Source of the DNA: Paenibacillus ferrarius | GTDB taxonomy: Bacteria; Bacillota; Bacilli; Paenibacillales; NBRC-103111 | Length of the DNA stretch: 64,000 nucleotides | NCBI RefSeq assembly: GCF_002027705.1 | Contig: NZ_MBTG01000008.1 | Coordinates: 62,001 to 126,000 of the forward strand | Reading direction: 5' to 3' | Shown: positions 17,755 through 27,582 of the stretch, in pieces | How positions within the stretch are numbered: the first letter of the stretch is position 1 | Layout of the letters: the number at the start of each line of letters is the position of its first letter | The notes under the pieces: model-generated | What the model was told of the DNA's origin: nothing | The model's input: the letters and a program-made list of their open reading frames with translations, nothing else | The model's database searches: none | Program-made: the position numbers and the translations under genes

Positions 17755-18954
17755 CTACTCCTCTTTTTCCGTTACAGGCGATTTACCGATTGTTCCTGTG
17801 TTGCTCATGCTCGAAACGACTTCGATATGGATCGGTATCTGCGCAAAGCGCTCGTCCCAATTGCTTTTGTTCTTCTTCCAAAATTTGTAGTCAGCATGAT
17901 GAACGGCAATGCCGAAGCCAAAAATATCGGTTCCGAGGCTTATGGCTTTCTGAATTGACAGCTCCATAAGAGACTTTTCAGCCGTTGACACCTGTTCGTT
18001 GATCTTCTCAATCGTCGCTAGATCCGACAAATCAATTTGGCATTCAACACTTGAAATGTTCCCATTCACACTGCTGTTCACCCATATTTCCGGGTTATTG
18101 TTCGTAACCTTGCTCCGCAACTGCGTGTGCACATGAGAGATATCTATGCCTAACTTGCCGCCACCGGGACAAGGAATATGAAGCGCTGTTCTTTGCACAC
18201 GGTCTGTGAGAAGCGAATAACCTCTCGACTCATTTTCATCCAGCCACCCTACAAGCTTGTCCTTCTTTAAAACCCCAATGCCCGCATGTTCGAATTTGAC
18301 CGAGGGGGCAGATAATTGCAGATTTGCCGTTTCTTTTCCTTTGGTTTTATCCCCTAGAATTCGAACTCCGCTGAGCACGGGGTCCATCCCTTCTCCCAGA
18401 ATATTGTTCGCTACCTCATCCATTTTAACGGATACCACATGGGACCATTCCTTATTCGCCACCTCTAACGCATTGAATAAATAATTGGATGGAATCTTCT
18501 CCAGCGGTGTAAGAACGCTCAAAACTTCCTTCGCTGTGCTGTCTCTGGCAATCACGACATTGAAATCAGAACGTATTTCATTATCCCGCATCAGAAAATC
18601 AAGCGGCTTCGCAATACCGTGCTTAGCAACACGCTCCGAGAAGACCACGATGCGAATATGGGCAAAAAATATTTTCCTTGCCACAGAAGCCGACAACCGG
18701 CGAACCGCTTCATTCAAGGTCGCGCCTTTCGCGGAATACACGATAATCGAAGTGTTCATACTTTCTTGCTGCTTCACAAAGCTTCCCGGATTCACGATCT
18801 GTACCGTGAGTACGTACTGATTGTCTTCCAGATCAATCCCAATGCCTTGCGCGATAGAGAGGGAATTCAATTCTTTACGGCTCCAGCAGCCGCTAGTCAG
18901 CAGCATCACAGCTATTAAACATACAAGAAGCCATACTCTGCTTTTTACACCCAT
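17755..18954 (-). CDS. Spore germination lipoprotein, GerC/GerKC family
   Basis: 399 residues. The signal peptide ends in the lipobox LLTSGC (Cys23), followed by the family hallmark WSRKELNSLSIAQGIGID. GerC lipoproteins sit on the outer face of the inner spore membrane and are needed for receptor assembly. The three-domain Ger(x)C layout is suggested by RRLSASVARKIFFAHIRIVVFSE and the C-terminal DIFGFGIAVHHADYKFWKKN. Second gene of the operon, 54 bases after the gerA-like gene. Confidence 0.95.
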   Translation of the reverse strand: MGVKSRVWLLVCLIAVMLLTSGCWSRKELNSLSIAQGIGIDLEDNQYVLTVQIVNPGSFVKQQESMNTSIIVYSAKGATLNEAVRRLSASVARKIFFAHIRIVVFSERVAKHGIAKPLDFLMRDNEIRSDFNVVIARDSTAKEVLSVLTPLEKIPSNYLFNALEVANKEWSHVVSVKMDEVANNILGEGMDPVLSGVRILGDKTKGKETANLQLSAPSVKFEHAGIGVLKKDKLVGWLDENESRGYSLLTDRVQRTALHIPCPGGGKLGIDISHVHTQLRSKVTNNNPEIWVNSSVNGNISSVECQIDLSDLATIEKINEQVSTAEKSLMELSIQKAISLGTDIFGFGIAVHHADYKFWKKNKSNWDERFAQIPIHIEVVSSMSNTGTIGKSPVTEKEE

Positions 18955-19008
18955 CTCAACAGCACCTACCTCAGATGACTTGGCTACATTTGTTAGAAGG
19001 GCTTACGC

Positions 19009-20538
19009 TTACTTAGTATCCTTGTTATGGTTCATGCCGCGAATCCGCGAAAAAGTCGCTTGGAAGGGCAAGCGAAATAACGCATCCCGTTGCTTCTCCA
19101 ACTGGAGCGGAGCGAACGGACTTAGATACGGGACACCGAAGGATTGCAAACTATTCAAATGCATGACAAGCACAAGTAGTCCGATAAAGATGCCTACCAA
19201 GCCGAAAGAAGCTGCGAGCGCCATCATCGGAAAACGCAAAATGCGGATCGCATTGGACAAGTCATACGACGGAAAAACAAAGCTGCATATTGCCGTTATG
19301 GATACTACAATAACCATGGCAGCCGATATAATACCTGCTTCCACAGCCGCTTGGCCGATTACCAATGTGCCGACAAAAGACAGCGCCGAGCCAACGCTTC
19401 TAGGCATCCGAAGTGCAGCTTCCCGCAGCACCTCAAACGTGACTTCCATCATCAAAGCTTCAATAAAGGCTGGGAAGGGCGTCCCCTCTCTTTGTGCGCT
19501 TAAGCTAATCAGAAGAGAGGTTGGGATCATTTCCTGATGATATGTTGTAATCGCCACATACAAGGAAGGCGCCAATAAAGCGATAAGAAATCCGGCGTAT
19601 CTGAGCATTCGAATCAAGGTACTAATATCAACTCGATGATAATAATCTTCTGACGCTTTCAGGAACGTTTCAAATAAGGCCGGGGCAATCAGTACAAAGG
19701 GCGTCCCGTCTAATAAAATGGCGATTTTCCCACGCATTAGCTCGAGCGCAATGACATCCGGACGTTCCGAATTGTACAGGGTGGGGAAGACTGTTATCTG
19801 TTGATCCTGAATGATTTCCTCCACGTTGCTGCTTTCTAATACACCATCAATCCGAATCTTCTTCAAACGGTCGCGCACTTCCGTCACCAGCGATTCGCGG
19901 GCCACACCTTGGATATAAATGAGAACCATATCCGTTTTCGTGACTTGACCAATTTGAAAGGACTCTAACCACAAATTAGGATCTTTAATTTTTCTGCGGA
20001 TCAAAGCTGTGTTCGTTCTTATTGACTCTGAGAATGCTTCCCGCGGTCCGCGAATGACCGTCTCTACATTCGTTTCTGTCACACCACGGTCCTTCCAGCC
20101 CTTGGTGTTTGCGGCAATACCGACCGATGACCCTTCTATTAAAATGACGGAATCACCCGACAATACATGATTTAGCAAACTTTCCATATCCGCTACTTGA
20201 TTGATCTCACCGATCGCAAGCGTATAGGATTGCATAACGACCAATGGATCATCCTCAGGATCTGCAATGACGGAGTCCGTCATTAATGATCTCATAATGA
20301 AATCATTAATCGTGGTTACATCAACAAGTCCGTCTGTATAAATAATGACAATCGACTTTCCAATGGCATGAAACGTGCTTTCGCGAAAAATGATATCCGC
20401 GCTGTATCCTACGCTTCGTTCGATATAGGCTATATTGTCTTTAAGACTGCACTGGATTGGAGTGGTGGTTGTCTCTTTCTGACTGGCAGGTTGCGGTGGT
20501 TCTATATTCTTTTTGGGACGCAGCCAATGAGCAAACAT
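19009..20538 (-). CDS. Spore germination protein, GerA/GerKA family
   Basis: 509 residues, typical of GerA subunits: a soluble N-terminal half (FHAIGKSIVIIYTDGLVDVTTINDFIM, SVILIEGSSVGIAANTKGWKDRGV) and a C-terminal membrane half with four to five helices. Conserved GerA stretches are QITVFPTLYNSERPD, PDVIALELMRGKIAILLDGTP and EVLREAALRMPRSVGSALSF. It is the pore-like subunit of the germinant receptor. First gene of the operon, divergent from the SWIM/SNF2 pair. I could not identify a convincing sigma-G promoter in the 157-base gap by eye. Confidence 0.95.
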   Translation of the reverse strand: MFAHWLRPKKNIEPPQPASQKETTTTPIQCSLKDNIAYIERSVGYSADIIFRESTFHAIGKSIVIIYTDGLVDVTTINDFIMRSLMTDSVIADPEDDPLVVMQSYTLAIGEINQVADMESLLNHVLSGDSVILIEGSSVGIAANTKGWKDRGVTETNVETVIRGPREAFSESIRTNTALIRRKIKDPNLWLESFQIGQVTKTDMVLIYIQGVARESLVTEVRDRLKKIRIDGVLESSNVEEIIQDQQITVFPTLYNSERPDVIALELMRGKIAILLDGTPFVLIAPALFETFLKASEDYYHRVDISTLIRMLRYAGFLIALLAPSLYVAITTYHQEMIPTSLLISLSAQREGTPFPAFIEALMMEVTFEVLREAALRMPRSVGSALSFVGTLVIGQAAVEAGIISAAMVIVVSITAICSFVFPSYDLSNAIRILRFPMMALAASFGLVGIFIGLLVLVMHLNSLQSFGVPYLSPFAPLQLEKQRDALFRLPFQATFSRIRGMNHNKDTK

Positions 20539-20694
20539 GTTGGATTCCCCTAGAACAATATGACATGCCTACATTATCCCCTCTAAATTCTGGTATATAC
20601 ATCCCTGCAAATGATCAAATTTACATTCTTGCGATCACTATTTATACTTAGAAGATTGTAAGTTACTATTATTTCTCAACAAGGAGCTTTTCCA

Positions 20695-22251
20695 ATGAGC
20701 AATTCTCCCCTTTTAACTGATAGCCAATGGCCGAAGCTGCTCGAGTATGTTGCTGAAGCCTACAATGAGGTTACGCTGAGTCGAGGGTTTACTTTGTTCA
20801 AGCAGCAGCAGGTCACCGCACTTAATGTGACTGAGGCTCGCAGGGTGCAAGCCGTTGTCGAAGAAGCTGAGACCTACAAGGTTTCTTTGATCCTGGATAA
20901 GCTTAGCTTGAGTCTATGCTCATGTCCTATGCAAAGTTCTTGCAAGCATCTGGCAGCGGTGATGATGGAGCTCGCTGATCGTCTAGGTTACCCGGCAACC
21001 CAAATCATGAACGCGAAGCTGTATCTCAAACGGGCGGCGGACTCCAATATCGATTCCAGCCTCAAACAGCTGCCTAACATGGATGTGCAGGGATGGCAGC
21101 ATTTTCTGAATCAATACGCTTCATCTATTAAGCCATCTTACGATCAAGGCATCTATGTAGAAGCACTCCGACAACACTTGAACAATTTAAATAAAGTCAC
21201 TCCTGATTTTCCAGCGATAGATTCGCTTTTTTTCGAGCTGCACAAATGGCTTTTTATTTTCCGAAAAATCAAAGAGCAGATGACGCTGACCACTTCATCT
21301 TATTACACGTCTTCCACCATCTATCGCTTTTCAGACGAAATGCTGGAGTGGCTTAAGACGAAAACAGACACCGTAAATCCCGCCGCCTCCAGCGAGCGGA
21401 TTGATCAAACCTTAGCCTATGTGAGAGAGCAAATGTCTGAAGACTCCGGTCACAAATATCATGATTTCGGGGTATATACGGCACTTTGGAAATACTGGAT
21501 TACGCCTTATTCCGAAGCTGACCGCTTGCTTATCCAGGAACAAGACCACCTTGTAACCTTGGCCGAAGTTTCACCGTCCCCTTCCGTCTCGGCGGCGAGA
21601 GCTTACATCTTGCTGCTGCAAGGTAAAAGTGATGAAGCCTGGGACGCTTTGGCAACGAGTTCCTCCTTCAAGGAGCTGCCTGCCGCATTATTCCTTACTT
21701 TATTGAATCAGCTGGCTGAGGCTCAACAATGGGCAGGGCTAGTGACCTGGCTTAGTAAGTCAGCACCTTTTTTCAATATAAGACAAAACAAGAAGCTTGA
21801 GCTCTATGCCGACTTTTGGAAATTAGCTGTCAGCCATGAGCCTCACGCAGAAGAACAGATGTGGCACATTTTCGAGCAGTTTTTACCGCATTCGCTTGCC
21901 ATCATCGAAGCTGTCTTGTATGAACAAGGGAAATGGAAAGCTTGGCTGGAATTGCAGATCGTTCTGGGACATGACCCCCTCCACCATCGCGTGAGTGTTC
22001 TGCAGCCGATTGAGAAAGAATCGCCGGTACTGCTGCTTCCCTACTATCATCAAGCCGTGGATCATTATGTAAGCTTGAAAAATCGTCATGATTATAAGGC
22101 AGCAACCAAGCTGCTGAAACGATTAGAAAAAGTGTACAAAAAGATGAAGCAGCCCGAGCGATGGGACATTTTCTTCGCCGGCTTTGTGGAGCGATACAGC
22201 CGGCTTCGTGCTTTGCAGGAGGAACTGAGGAAAGGAAAGCTTATGGGATGA
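20695..22251 (+). CDS. SWIM zinc-finger protein, partner of the downstream SNF2 helicase
   Basis: 518 residues. A SWIM zinc finger with spacing C-x-C-x5-C-x-H (CSCPMQSSCKH) sits near residue 80-90; the remaining ~420 residues look helical and have no recognised motif. AAGGAG precedes the ATG. It overlaps the SNF2 gene by four bases (ATGA), so the two are translationally coupled. SWIM fingers bind DNA or protein, and in many Firmicutes a SWIM protein is encoded directly before a bacterial SNF2 ATPase. Together they probably form a DNA- or polymerase-remodelling complex of unknown target. Confidence 0.88.
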   Translation: MSNSPLLTDSQWPKLLEYVAEAYNEVTLSRGFTLFKQQQVTALNVTEARRVQAVVEEAETYKVSLILDKLSLSLCSCPMQSSCKHLAAVMMELADRLGYPATQIMNAKLYLKRAADSNIDSSLKQLPNMDVQGWQHFLNQYASSIKPSYDQGIYVEALRQHLNNLNKVTPDFPAIDSLFFELHKWLFIFRKIKEQMTLTTSSYYTSSTIYRFSDEMLEWLKTKTDTVNPAASSERIDQTLAYVREQMSEDSGHKYHDFGVYTALWKYWITPYSEADRLLIQEQDHLVTLAEVSPSPSVSAARAYILLLQGKSDEAWDALATSSSFKELPAALFLTLLNQLAEAQQWAGLVTWLSKSAPFFNIRQNKKLELYADFWKLAVSHEPHAEEQMWHIFEQFLPHSLAIIEAVLYEQGKWKAWLELQIVLGHDPLHHRVSVLQPIEKESPVLLLPYYHQAVDHYVSLKNRHDYKAATKLLKRLEKVYKKMKQPERWDIFFAGFVERYSRLRALQEELRKGKLMG

Positions 22252-25187
22252 CTACAAAATTGCATGACATGACGATATATACAACGCTATCAGAATCCGG
22301 AGATGCCCTAATATGGGGAACTCAGGACGGACGGGATCTGCCAGGGGAAATGCTGCGCAAAGTTTTGTTTGCCTGGCATGAGCCCTCTTACTATGGCACA
22401 ACCTTGGGGATACAAGCAGCGGGTGAAGTATCTGTGGCCATTTTGCCCGTGGATATGGTCCTTAGTTTCTTTGCAGCCCCAGGCTTCATGGACATTCTGC
22501 GTTGGGAAGGCGGCAATGGCACAGCCAATGGACTGCTTGCAGCCGCTCCGATCTTATATCAAGCTGCCAAAGAAGGTCATTACGTACCGAGCTATCAAGC
22601 CTTTCGTGAGGGGAGGCTCGAATGGGTTTGGGATACGGAGTCCACAGAGCTTCAGCAGTTGGATTGGGATACGCTTCAAGGGCGCCATGGCTTTGATTCG
22701 GAGATAGCAGGCTTACAGGCCGCCTTTTCCGCGGTTGTTGCCACTGAACATTATAACAGCGAAGCTTCGCTTGCTGATCTGCGGCGTGAATATCCGGCGC
22801 TGTTTCATGGGCGCAAATCCGCGCCTTCAGCCATAGATGCTTTCACGGAGGAAGAGTGGCTTCAATCTCTGGGCTGGAAGCCGGATACAACCCCCTTCCG
22901 CCCAGCTCTGCAGCTCTTGGAGCCGGACGAAGACGACGACGACTGGCGAATTCGGCTTGTCCTGCAGGATAAGCATGAAGGCGCTCTGGTCACGCCGATT
23001 CGGCTATCCTTGGATGGACAGGCATCTGGAACTTGGGATAGCAGCTGGACTCCCTCCATCAAGGAGCGTTCTCCCGGCTGGGTGACGAGATTGACAGAGG
23101 CTTTGCCTGGCATGCATGACGGCAGCGAGCTTTTGGCGGAGCCGCTTAGCAATGAAGCGGCTTGGACCTTCCTTACAACCGACAGCCTGCGCCTGCTGGA
23201 GGACGGCTGGAATGTCATGCTGCCCGGCTGGTGGGAAGCCGCCTCCAAGCGCAAACCTCGGCTGCGCGCCAAAGTGTCCAGCGAAGCCGGCGGCAGCGGC
23301 GGCAAAGCTCAATCGCTTTTTGGCCTGAACGCCTTGGTCAACTTCGATTGGCGAATTGCCATTGGCGATTCGGATCTCAGTGAAGCGGAATTCGCCGCCT
23401 TGCTCAGCCGCAACGACCGACTTATCCGGTTCCGCGGACAGTGGGTCTACCTCGATCCTGCTCTGCTCGAGCAGATTCGAAGGCTGATGTCCAGTGTGAA
23501 TCCGGATGAAGGCTTATCCTTGCAGGATATTTTCCAACTGCATCTCCTCCAGGCATCAGAGCAAGACGCATCGTCATCCAACAGCCTGACAGAAGAGGAA
23601 GCAAAAGCGCAAGATGAAAGGGTTCAACTGGAAGTTGAGTTAAATTCGCATCTCCTAGCCCTGCTGCACCAATTAGGTTCGCCTTCTGAACTGAGCTTGT
23701 TGGACATTCCCAAGGGATTGCAAGCCGAACTGCGCCACTACCAGAAAGAAGGCTTTACATGGCTGAGCTTCCTGAGAAAGTTCGGATTGGGTGCCTGCTT
23801 AGCTGATGATATGGGGCTAGGGAAAACCGTCCAATTCATCACTTACTTGCTGCATCATAAATCTGAAGCGGAGCAGCCCGCCCTGCTCATTTGTCCTACT
23901 TCCGTCCTTGGCAATTGGCAAAAGGAGTTAGCCCGCTTCGCTCCGGAATTAAACGTCGTTCTCCATTACGGCAAAGGGCGCTTAAGCGGCGAAGCCTTCT
24001 CGAGCTTATTGAAAGGTACGGATATCGTACTCACTTCTTATACAACAGCTTTAATGGATCAAGAAACGTTGCAGGAAACGGTCTGGAGTTCGCTTTGTCT
24101 GGACGAAGCACAGAACATCAAAAACGCTCAAAACAAGCAATCTGCAGCCGTTCGCTCGCTCCAGGCCAAGCATCGTATTGCCTTGACAGGAACACCAATT
24201 GAGAATCGCTTATCCGAGCTTTGGTCGATCTATGATTTCTTGAATCCTGGATACCTTGGGAATCAGCGCGGGTTCCAGCATCGTTTCGCGAATCCCATCG
24301 AGAAGCATCAGGATGAAGAACGAACGCTTCAGCTCCAGAAGCTCGTCAAGCCTTTCATGCTGCGCCGCAAAAAGAAAGATCCGGCGATCCAGCTCGCCTT
24401 GCCGGACAAGCAGGAAATGAAAGTCTATATCAACCTTACTCCGGAGCAGGGTGCGCTCTATGAGCAAGCGGTTAAGAACCTGATGGAACGTATGCAGAAG
24501 CTGGAAGGCATGGAGCGCAAAGGTGCAATTCTGGCTGCCCTAACCCAGCTTAAGCAATTATGCGATCATCCTCTTCTGTTAACGAAGGAAGCGATGCTTT
24601 CCGAGGAATCCCTCTTATCCGAGATCAGCCGCGAGGCTTTCATCCTGCGTTCGGCGAAGCTCGAGCGGATTGTCGCCATGGTTGGCGAGCTCCGTGACGA
24701 GGGCGAATCCTGCCTGATTTTCACCCAATACGTTGGCATGGGCCGAATTCTCGCTGATGTATTGCGGGCCCAGCGGAATGAACCTGTCCTGTATTTGAAC
24801 GGGAGCACATCCAAAACGGAGCGCGACCGGATGATCGATACGTTCCAAGCAGGAGACGAGAACAGCCCGGGCATCTTTGTGCTTTCGCTGAAAGCCGGCG
24901 GTGTGGGGCTGAACTTGACCGCAGCCAATCACGTATTCCACTTCGATCGCTGGTGGAACCCAGCCGTGGAGAACCAGGCGACCGACCGCGCGTATCGCAT
25001 GGGACAAACACGCAACGTTCTGGTGCATAAGTTCATATCACTTGGCACCTTGGAAGAACGGATCGACGAGATGCTCGAGAATAAAATGAGCCTGAGCGAG
25101 AACGTCATTTCTACTTCCGAAGGCTGGATTACGGAACTGTCGAACGAGGAACTTAGCGACTTGTTTGCGCTTCGCAAAGCCTGGTAG
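22248..25187 (+). CDS. SNF2-family DNA-dependent ATPase (bacterial DEAD/H helicase-like)
   Basis: 979 residues from the ATG at 22248, inside the ATGA overlap with the SWIM gene; the frame is open to 22161 but has no RBS there. The N-terminal ~490 residues include the bacterial SNF2-associated region. Then come the ATPase motifs: ADDMGLGKT (~residue 520), DEAQ (~619), FTQYVGMGRILADVL, and the SNF2 block SLKAGGVGLNLTAANHVFHF with the final DRAYRMGQTRNV. Such enzymes translocate on double-stranded DNA and shift bound proteins, as RapA does with RNA polymerase. It ends at a strong bidirectional terminator. Confidence 0.95.
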   Translation: MTTKLHDMTIYTTLSESGDALIWGTQDGRDLPGEMLRKVLFAWHEPSYYGTTLGIQAAGEVSVAILPVDMVLSFFAAPGFMDILRWEGGNGTANGLLAAAPILYQAAKEGHYVPSYQAFREGRLEWVWDTESTELQQLDWDTLQGRHGFDSEIAGLQAAFSAVVATEHYNSEASLADLRREYPALFHGRKSAPSAIDAFTEEEWLQSLGWKPDTTPFRPALQLLEPDEDDDDWRIRLVLQDKHEGALVTPIRLSLDGQASGTWDSSWTPSIKERSPGWVTRLTEALPGMHDGSELLAEPLSNEAAWTFLTTDSLRLLEDGWNVMLPGWWEAASKRKPRLRAKVSSEAGGSGGKAQSLFGLNALVNFDWRIAIGDSDLSEAEFAALLSRNDRLIRFRGQWVYLDPALLEQIRRLMSSVNPDEGLSLQDIFQLHLLQASEQDASSSNSLTEEEAKAQDERVQLEVELNSHLLALLHQLGSPSELSLLDIPKGLQAELRHYQKEGFTWLSFLRKFGLGACLADDMGLGKTVQFITYLLHHKSEAEQPALLICPTSVLGNWQKELARFAPELNVVLHYGKGRLSGEAFSSLLKGTDIVLTSYTTALMDQETLQETVWSSLCLDEAQNIKNAQNKQSAAVRSLQAKHRIALTGTPIENRLSELWSIYDFLNPGYLGNQRGFQHRFANPIEKHQDEERTLQLQKLVKPFMLRRKKKDPAIQLALPDKQEMKVYINLTPEQGALYEQAVKNLMERMQKLEGMERKGAILAALTQLKQLCDHPLLLTKEAMLSEESLLSEISREAFILRSAKLERIVAMVGELRDEGESCLIFTQYVGMGRILADVLRAQRNEPVLYLNGSTSKTERDRMIDTFQAGDENSPGIFVLSLKAGGVGLNLTAANHVFHFDRWWNPAVENQATDRAYRMGQTRNVLVHKFISLGTLEERIDEMLENKMSLSENVISTSEGWITELSNEELSDLFALRKAW

Positions 25188-25228
25188 TCGGGACTGGGTT
25201 CCGCGTCAGAGCAAGCCATGTATTAACT

Positions 25229-25271
25229 AAAAAAAGTGCAGGCTGCTTCTAAGAAGCAGCCTGCACTTTTT
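25229..25271. terminator. Strong bidirectional terminator after SNF2 / efflux pump
   Basis: A perfect hairpin, AAAGTGCAGGCTGCTTCT against AGAAGCAGCCTGCACTTT, flanked by A- and T-tracts between two convergent genes. Confidence 0.95.
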
Positions 25272-25280
25272 GTTCTCTTT

Positions 25281-26783
25281 TTAGTGAAGTCCCTCTAGCA
25301 CGACTTCTGTTTTTTTCACGGCTTCCGAGGAATGTTCTTTGCCGCGACGCAGGAAGAAACCAAGGACAATCCCTCCGACAGCAATAAACAACATCACACG
25401 GAAAGTATGCCCGAAGGCCTCTGGCGCCACTGCCAGCATGGCTTTCTGCATATCAGCCGGACCCGTGATCGGGATGTTCTTCTCAGCAATCGTTGACGTC
25501 ACTCGCGAAGAAAGAATAGTCACCAGTGTCGCCACAGCGAAGGAGTTGATAACTTGCTGCATCGCACTTGTTAACGAAGTCACGCGGCTAACCAAATCTT
25601 GCGGAGCCTTCTTGATCAAGTGAGAGTTCAGCGGCATCATCATAAGGCCCATACCCGCGCCCGCCATAATGAGCGGCAGAATCAGATCAGATCCTTCTGT
25701 CGTTAAGTTGACATGCGAGTATTGAAAGATAGCGCCGGAAACTAGGCTCAGTCCAACCACAACTAACCAACGCACACCAATCTTGTCAAATAAGTAGCCG
25801 CCAATTGGCATCATGACCGCTGACGCGATCGCTTGCGGGAACAGCGTCATTCCTGTATCAAAAGCGCCATAGCCGCGGGCTTGCTGAAGAAATTGCGGAA
25901 GCAGGAAGATGGCCCCGAATAAGGAAAATTGCAAAACCCATTGCACAAAAATACCAAAGGAGAAATCTACCGATTTGAACACGCGCAGCTCTAGCAAAGG
26001 AATCTTAGCCTTCAATTCAACAATGATGAAAGCGATCAGGGCAACGGCTCCGATGATAATTCCGCCAAGCGTTTTAGCAGAAGTCCAGCTTTCCGCGCCT
26101 TGTGTAATGCCGTAGGACAAGGCGGCAAAAGCAATAGGTCCAAGAATCATGCCTGGCAAGTCGAAGCCGGCTATTTTCTTGCGGGCTACCGCAGGCAGCT
26201 TCCATAGTCCGAAAATAAAGCTGAAAATACCGACAGGAAGATTAATCAGGAAAATCCAATGCCAAGAATGGTACTCTACCAGCCAACCGGCCAAAATAGG
26301 TCCGATTGCAGGAGCCAACAGGATTGGCACACCCAGCATACCCATGACTTGACCGATTTTCCTTGGAGGACTGAGTCGGAACACATAGGCCATGGCAACC
26401 GGCATCACGAACCCGCCGCCTAAACCTTGCAGAACGCGGAAGATAATTAACGATTCGGCACTATTTGGCGTTGCGCATAAGACCGAAGCGATCGTGAACA
26501 ATAAAACGGAAGTCAAGAATACATTTTTGGCTCCGAAACGATCGGATAACCAACCCGCCAATGGAATAACCGCGGCTGTGGCTAACATATACCCCGTTAC
26601 CGTCCATTGAATCGTTGGCAAATCCGTTTGAAAATCAACAACCAATTTCGACAAGGCCACATTCATTGCTGTGGAGTCGAGGATAACCATAAAAATACCT
26701 GTTATAATAGCAATCAACGGCACCAATATACTGCTAATCTTAAATTCCGGTTCGGTTTCACCGGATGTTGTTTTCTGACTCAT
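25281..26783 (-). CDS. MFS efflux pump, DHA2 (EmrB/QacA) family
   Basis: 500 residues from the ATG at 26783, preceded by AGGAGGAGC; the frame continues upstream through the operators but without an RBS. About fourteen hydrophobic segments. DHA2 motifs are MVILDSTAMNVALSKL in TM1, GWLSDRFGAKNVFL (motif A) and GLGGGFVMPVAMA (motif B-like). It exports drugs, dyes or other amphiphiles using the proton gradient. Divergent from a TetR repressor across two identical operator palindromes, one of which covers its promoter, so it should be induced when a ligand releases the repressor. Confidence 0.93.
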   Translation of the reverse strand: MSQKTTSGETEPEFKISSILVPLIAIITGIFMVILDSTAMNVALSKLVVDFQTDLPTIQWTVTGYMLATAAVIPLAGWLSDRFGAKNVFLTSVLLFTIASVLCATPNSAESLIIFRVLQGLGGGFVMPVAMAYVFRLSPPRKIGQVMGMLGVPILLAPAIGPILAGWLVEYHSWHWIFLINLPVGIFSFIFGLWKLPAVARKKIAGFDLPGMILGPIAFAALSYGITQGAESWTSAKTLGGIIIGAVALIAFIIVELKAKIPLLELRVFKSVDFSFGIFVQWVLQFSLFGAIFLLPQFLQQARGYGAFDTGMTLFPQAIASAVMMPIGGYLFDKIGVRWLVVVGLSLVSGAIFQYSHVNLTTEGSDLILPLIMAGAGMGLMMMPLNSHLIKKAPQDLVSRVTSLTSAMQQVINSFAVATLVTILSSRVTSTIAEKNIPITGPADMQKAMLAVAPEAFGHTFRVMLFIAVGGIVLGFFLRRGKEHSSEAVKKTEVVLEGLH

Positions 26784-26832
26784 TTCCTGCTCCTCCTTCG
26801 ACAATCGCTCTCTTTTTATGTTACAATAGTAA

Positions 26833-26882
26833 CGGACAATTGTCCGCAACCCCATATTACGGACAATTGTCCGTAATGTCAA
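26833..26882. promoter_or_regulatory. Efflux-pump promoter with twin TetR operators
   Basis: CGGACAATTGTCCG occurs twice as a perfect palindrome (26833-26846 and 26860-26873), with centres 27 bases apart. The second extends to a 22-bp perfect palindrome (26856-26877). On the minus strand TTGACA (26877-26882), 17 bases, TAATAT (26854-26859) forms a sigma-A promoter for the pump that the second operator fills. Both sites lie in the divergent region and probably also control the tetR gene. Confidence 0.88.
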
Positions 26883-26924
26883 TTAATTATTTTGTTAAGG
26901 ATTGTTTTCAGGAGGCGTACGCGC

Positions 26925-27578
26925 ATGAACCATACCGATGACCCCAAAGACTCGTTGTATAATCTAGAGTTCGAAGCCAATACAATTTGCGGCCGACGTG
27001 AAGAAAAGGATTCCGAGTATCGAAGACGTATTCTGACAACGGCGCGAAACCTTTTTCGAACACATGCTATTGAAACCGTGACCATGCACCAAATCGCCAA
27101 AGAAGCAGGAGTAGGTCAAGGTACACTCTATCGCCGATATGCGCATATTGGGGAAGTTTGCAGCGACTTATTGCGTTCAACAACTTCCCAGTTCATCGAA
27201 TCTTTGGAAAAAAGTTTGACCGATCCTGCTCCAGAGACTAAGGCGATGAGTCAAGTATCCAATTCGATCAAGCTGATTATCGACTTCATCGATGATAAAG
27301 CCTCCCTGCTCTCTTCGGTCAATATGACTTATAACGATAAGGGCAGCTTCTATTTGCACAAAAAACCGATTTTCATTCGTTTGCATAACATCCTTGCTCC
27401 TCTAATAGAACGTGCTGTTCAACAAGAGGAGATTCAACCGCTGGATGTTACCCTGACCGTGAATACCATACTTGGCTCTCTCATGCCTGATCAATATATG
27501 TACCATAGGGAAATACTTGGATACACGAAGGAGCAGTTCACTGAAGGTATTTGCCGACTGTTTGTGAAAGGAATTTAA
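26925..27578 (+). CDS. TetR-family transcriptional repressor of the efflux pump
   Basis: 217 residues from the ATG at 26925, with AGGAGG at 26911-26916; a TTG at 26892 is open but unlikely. The N-terminal DNA-binding domain reads YRRRILTTARNLFRTHAIETV and MHQIAKEAGVGQGTLYRRYA, the normal TetR helix-turn-helix. The C-terminal ligand domain is unassigned. It lies directly beside the twin CGGACAATTGTCCG operators and the DHA2 pump, which makes it the probable repressor of both. The next AraC gene starts 4 bases after its stop. Confidence 0.92.
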   Translation: MNHTDDPKDSLYNLEFEANTICGRREEKDSEYRRRILTTARNLFRTHAIETVTMHQIAKEAGVGQGTLYRRYAHIGEVCSDLLRSTTSQFIESLEKSLTDPAPETKAMSQVSNSIKLIIDFIDDKASLLSSVNMTYNDKGSFYLHKKPIFIRLHNILAPLIERAVQQEEIQPLDVTLTVNTILGSLMPDQYMYHREILGYTKEQFTEGICRLFVKGI

Positions 27579-27582
27579 CAGC

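Noticed and set aside
22862..23383. Several antisense and shifted ORFs in the SNF2 gene
   Set aside because: Shadows of a GC-richer part of a clear coding frame; no RBS, no family motifs.
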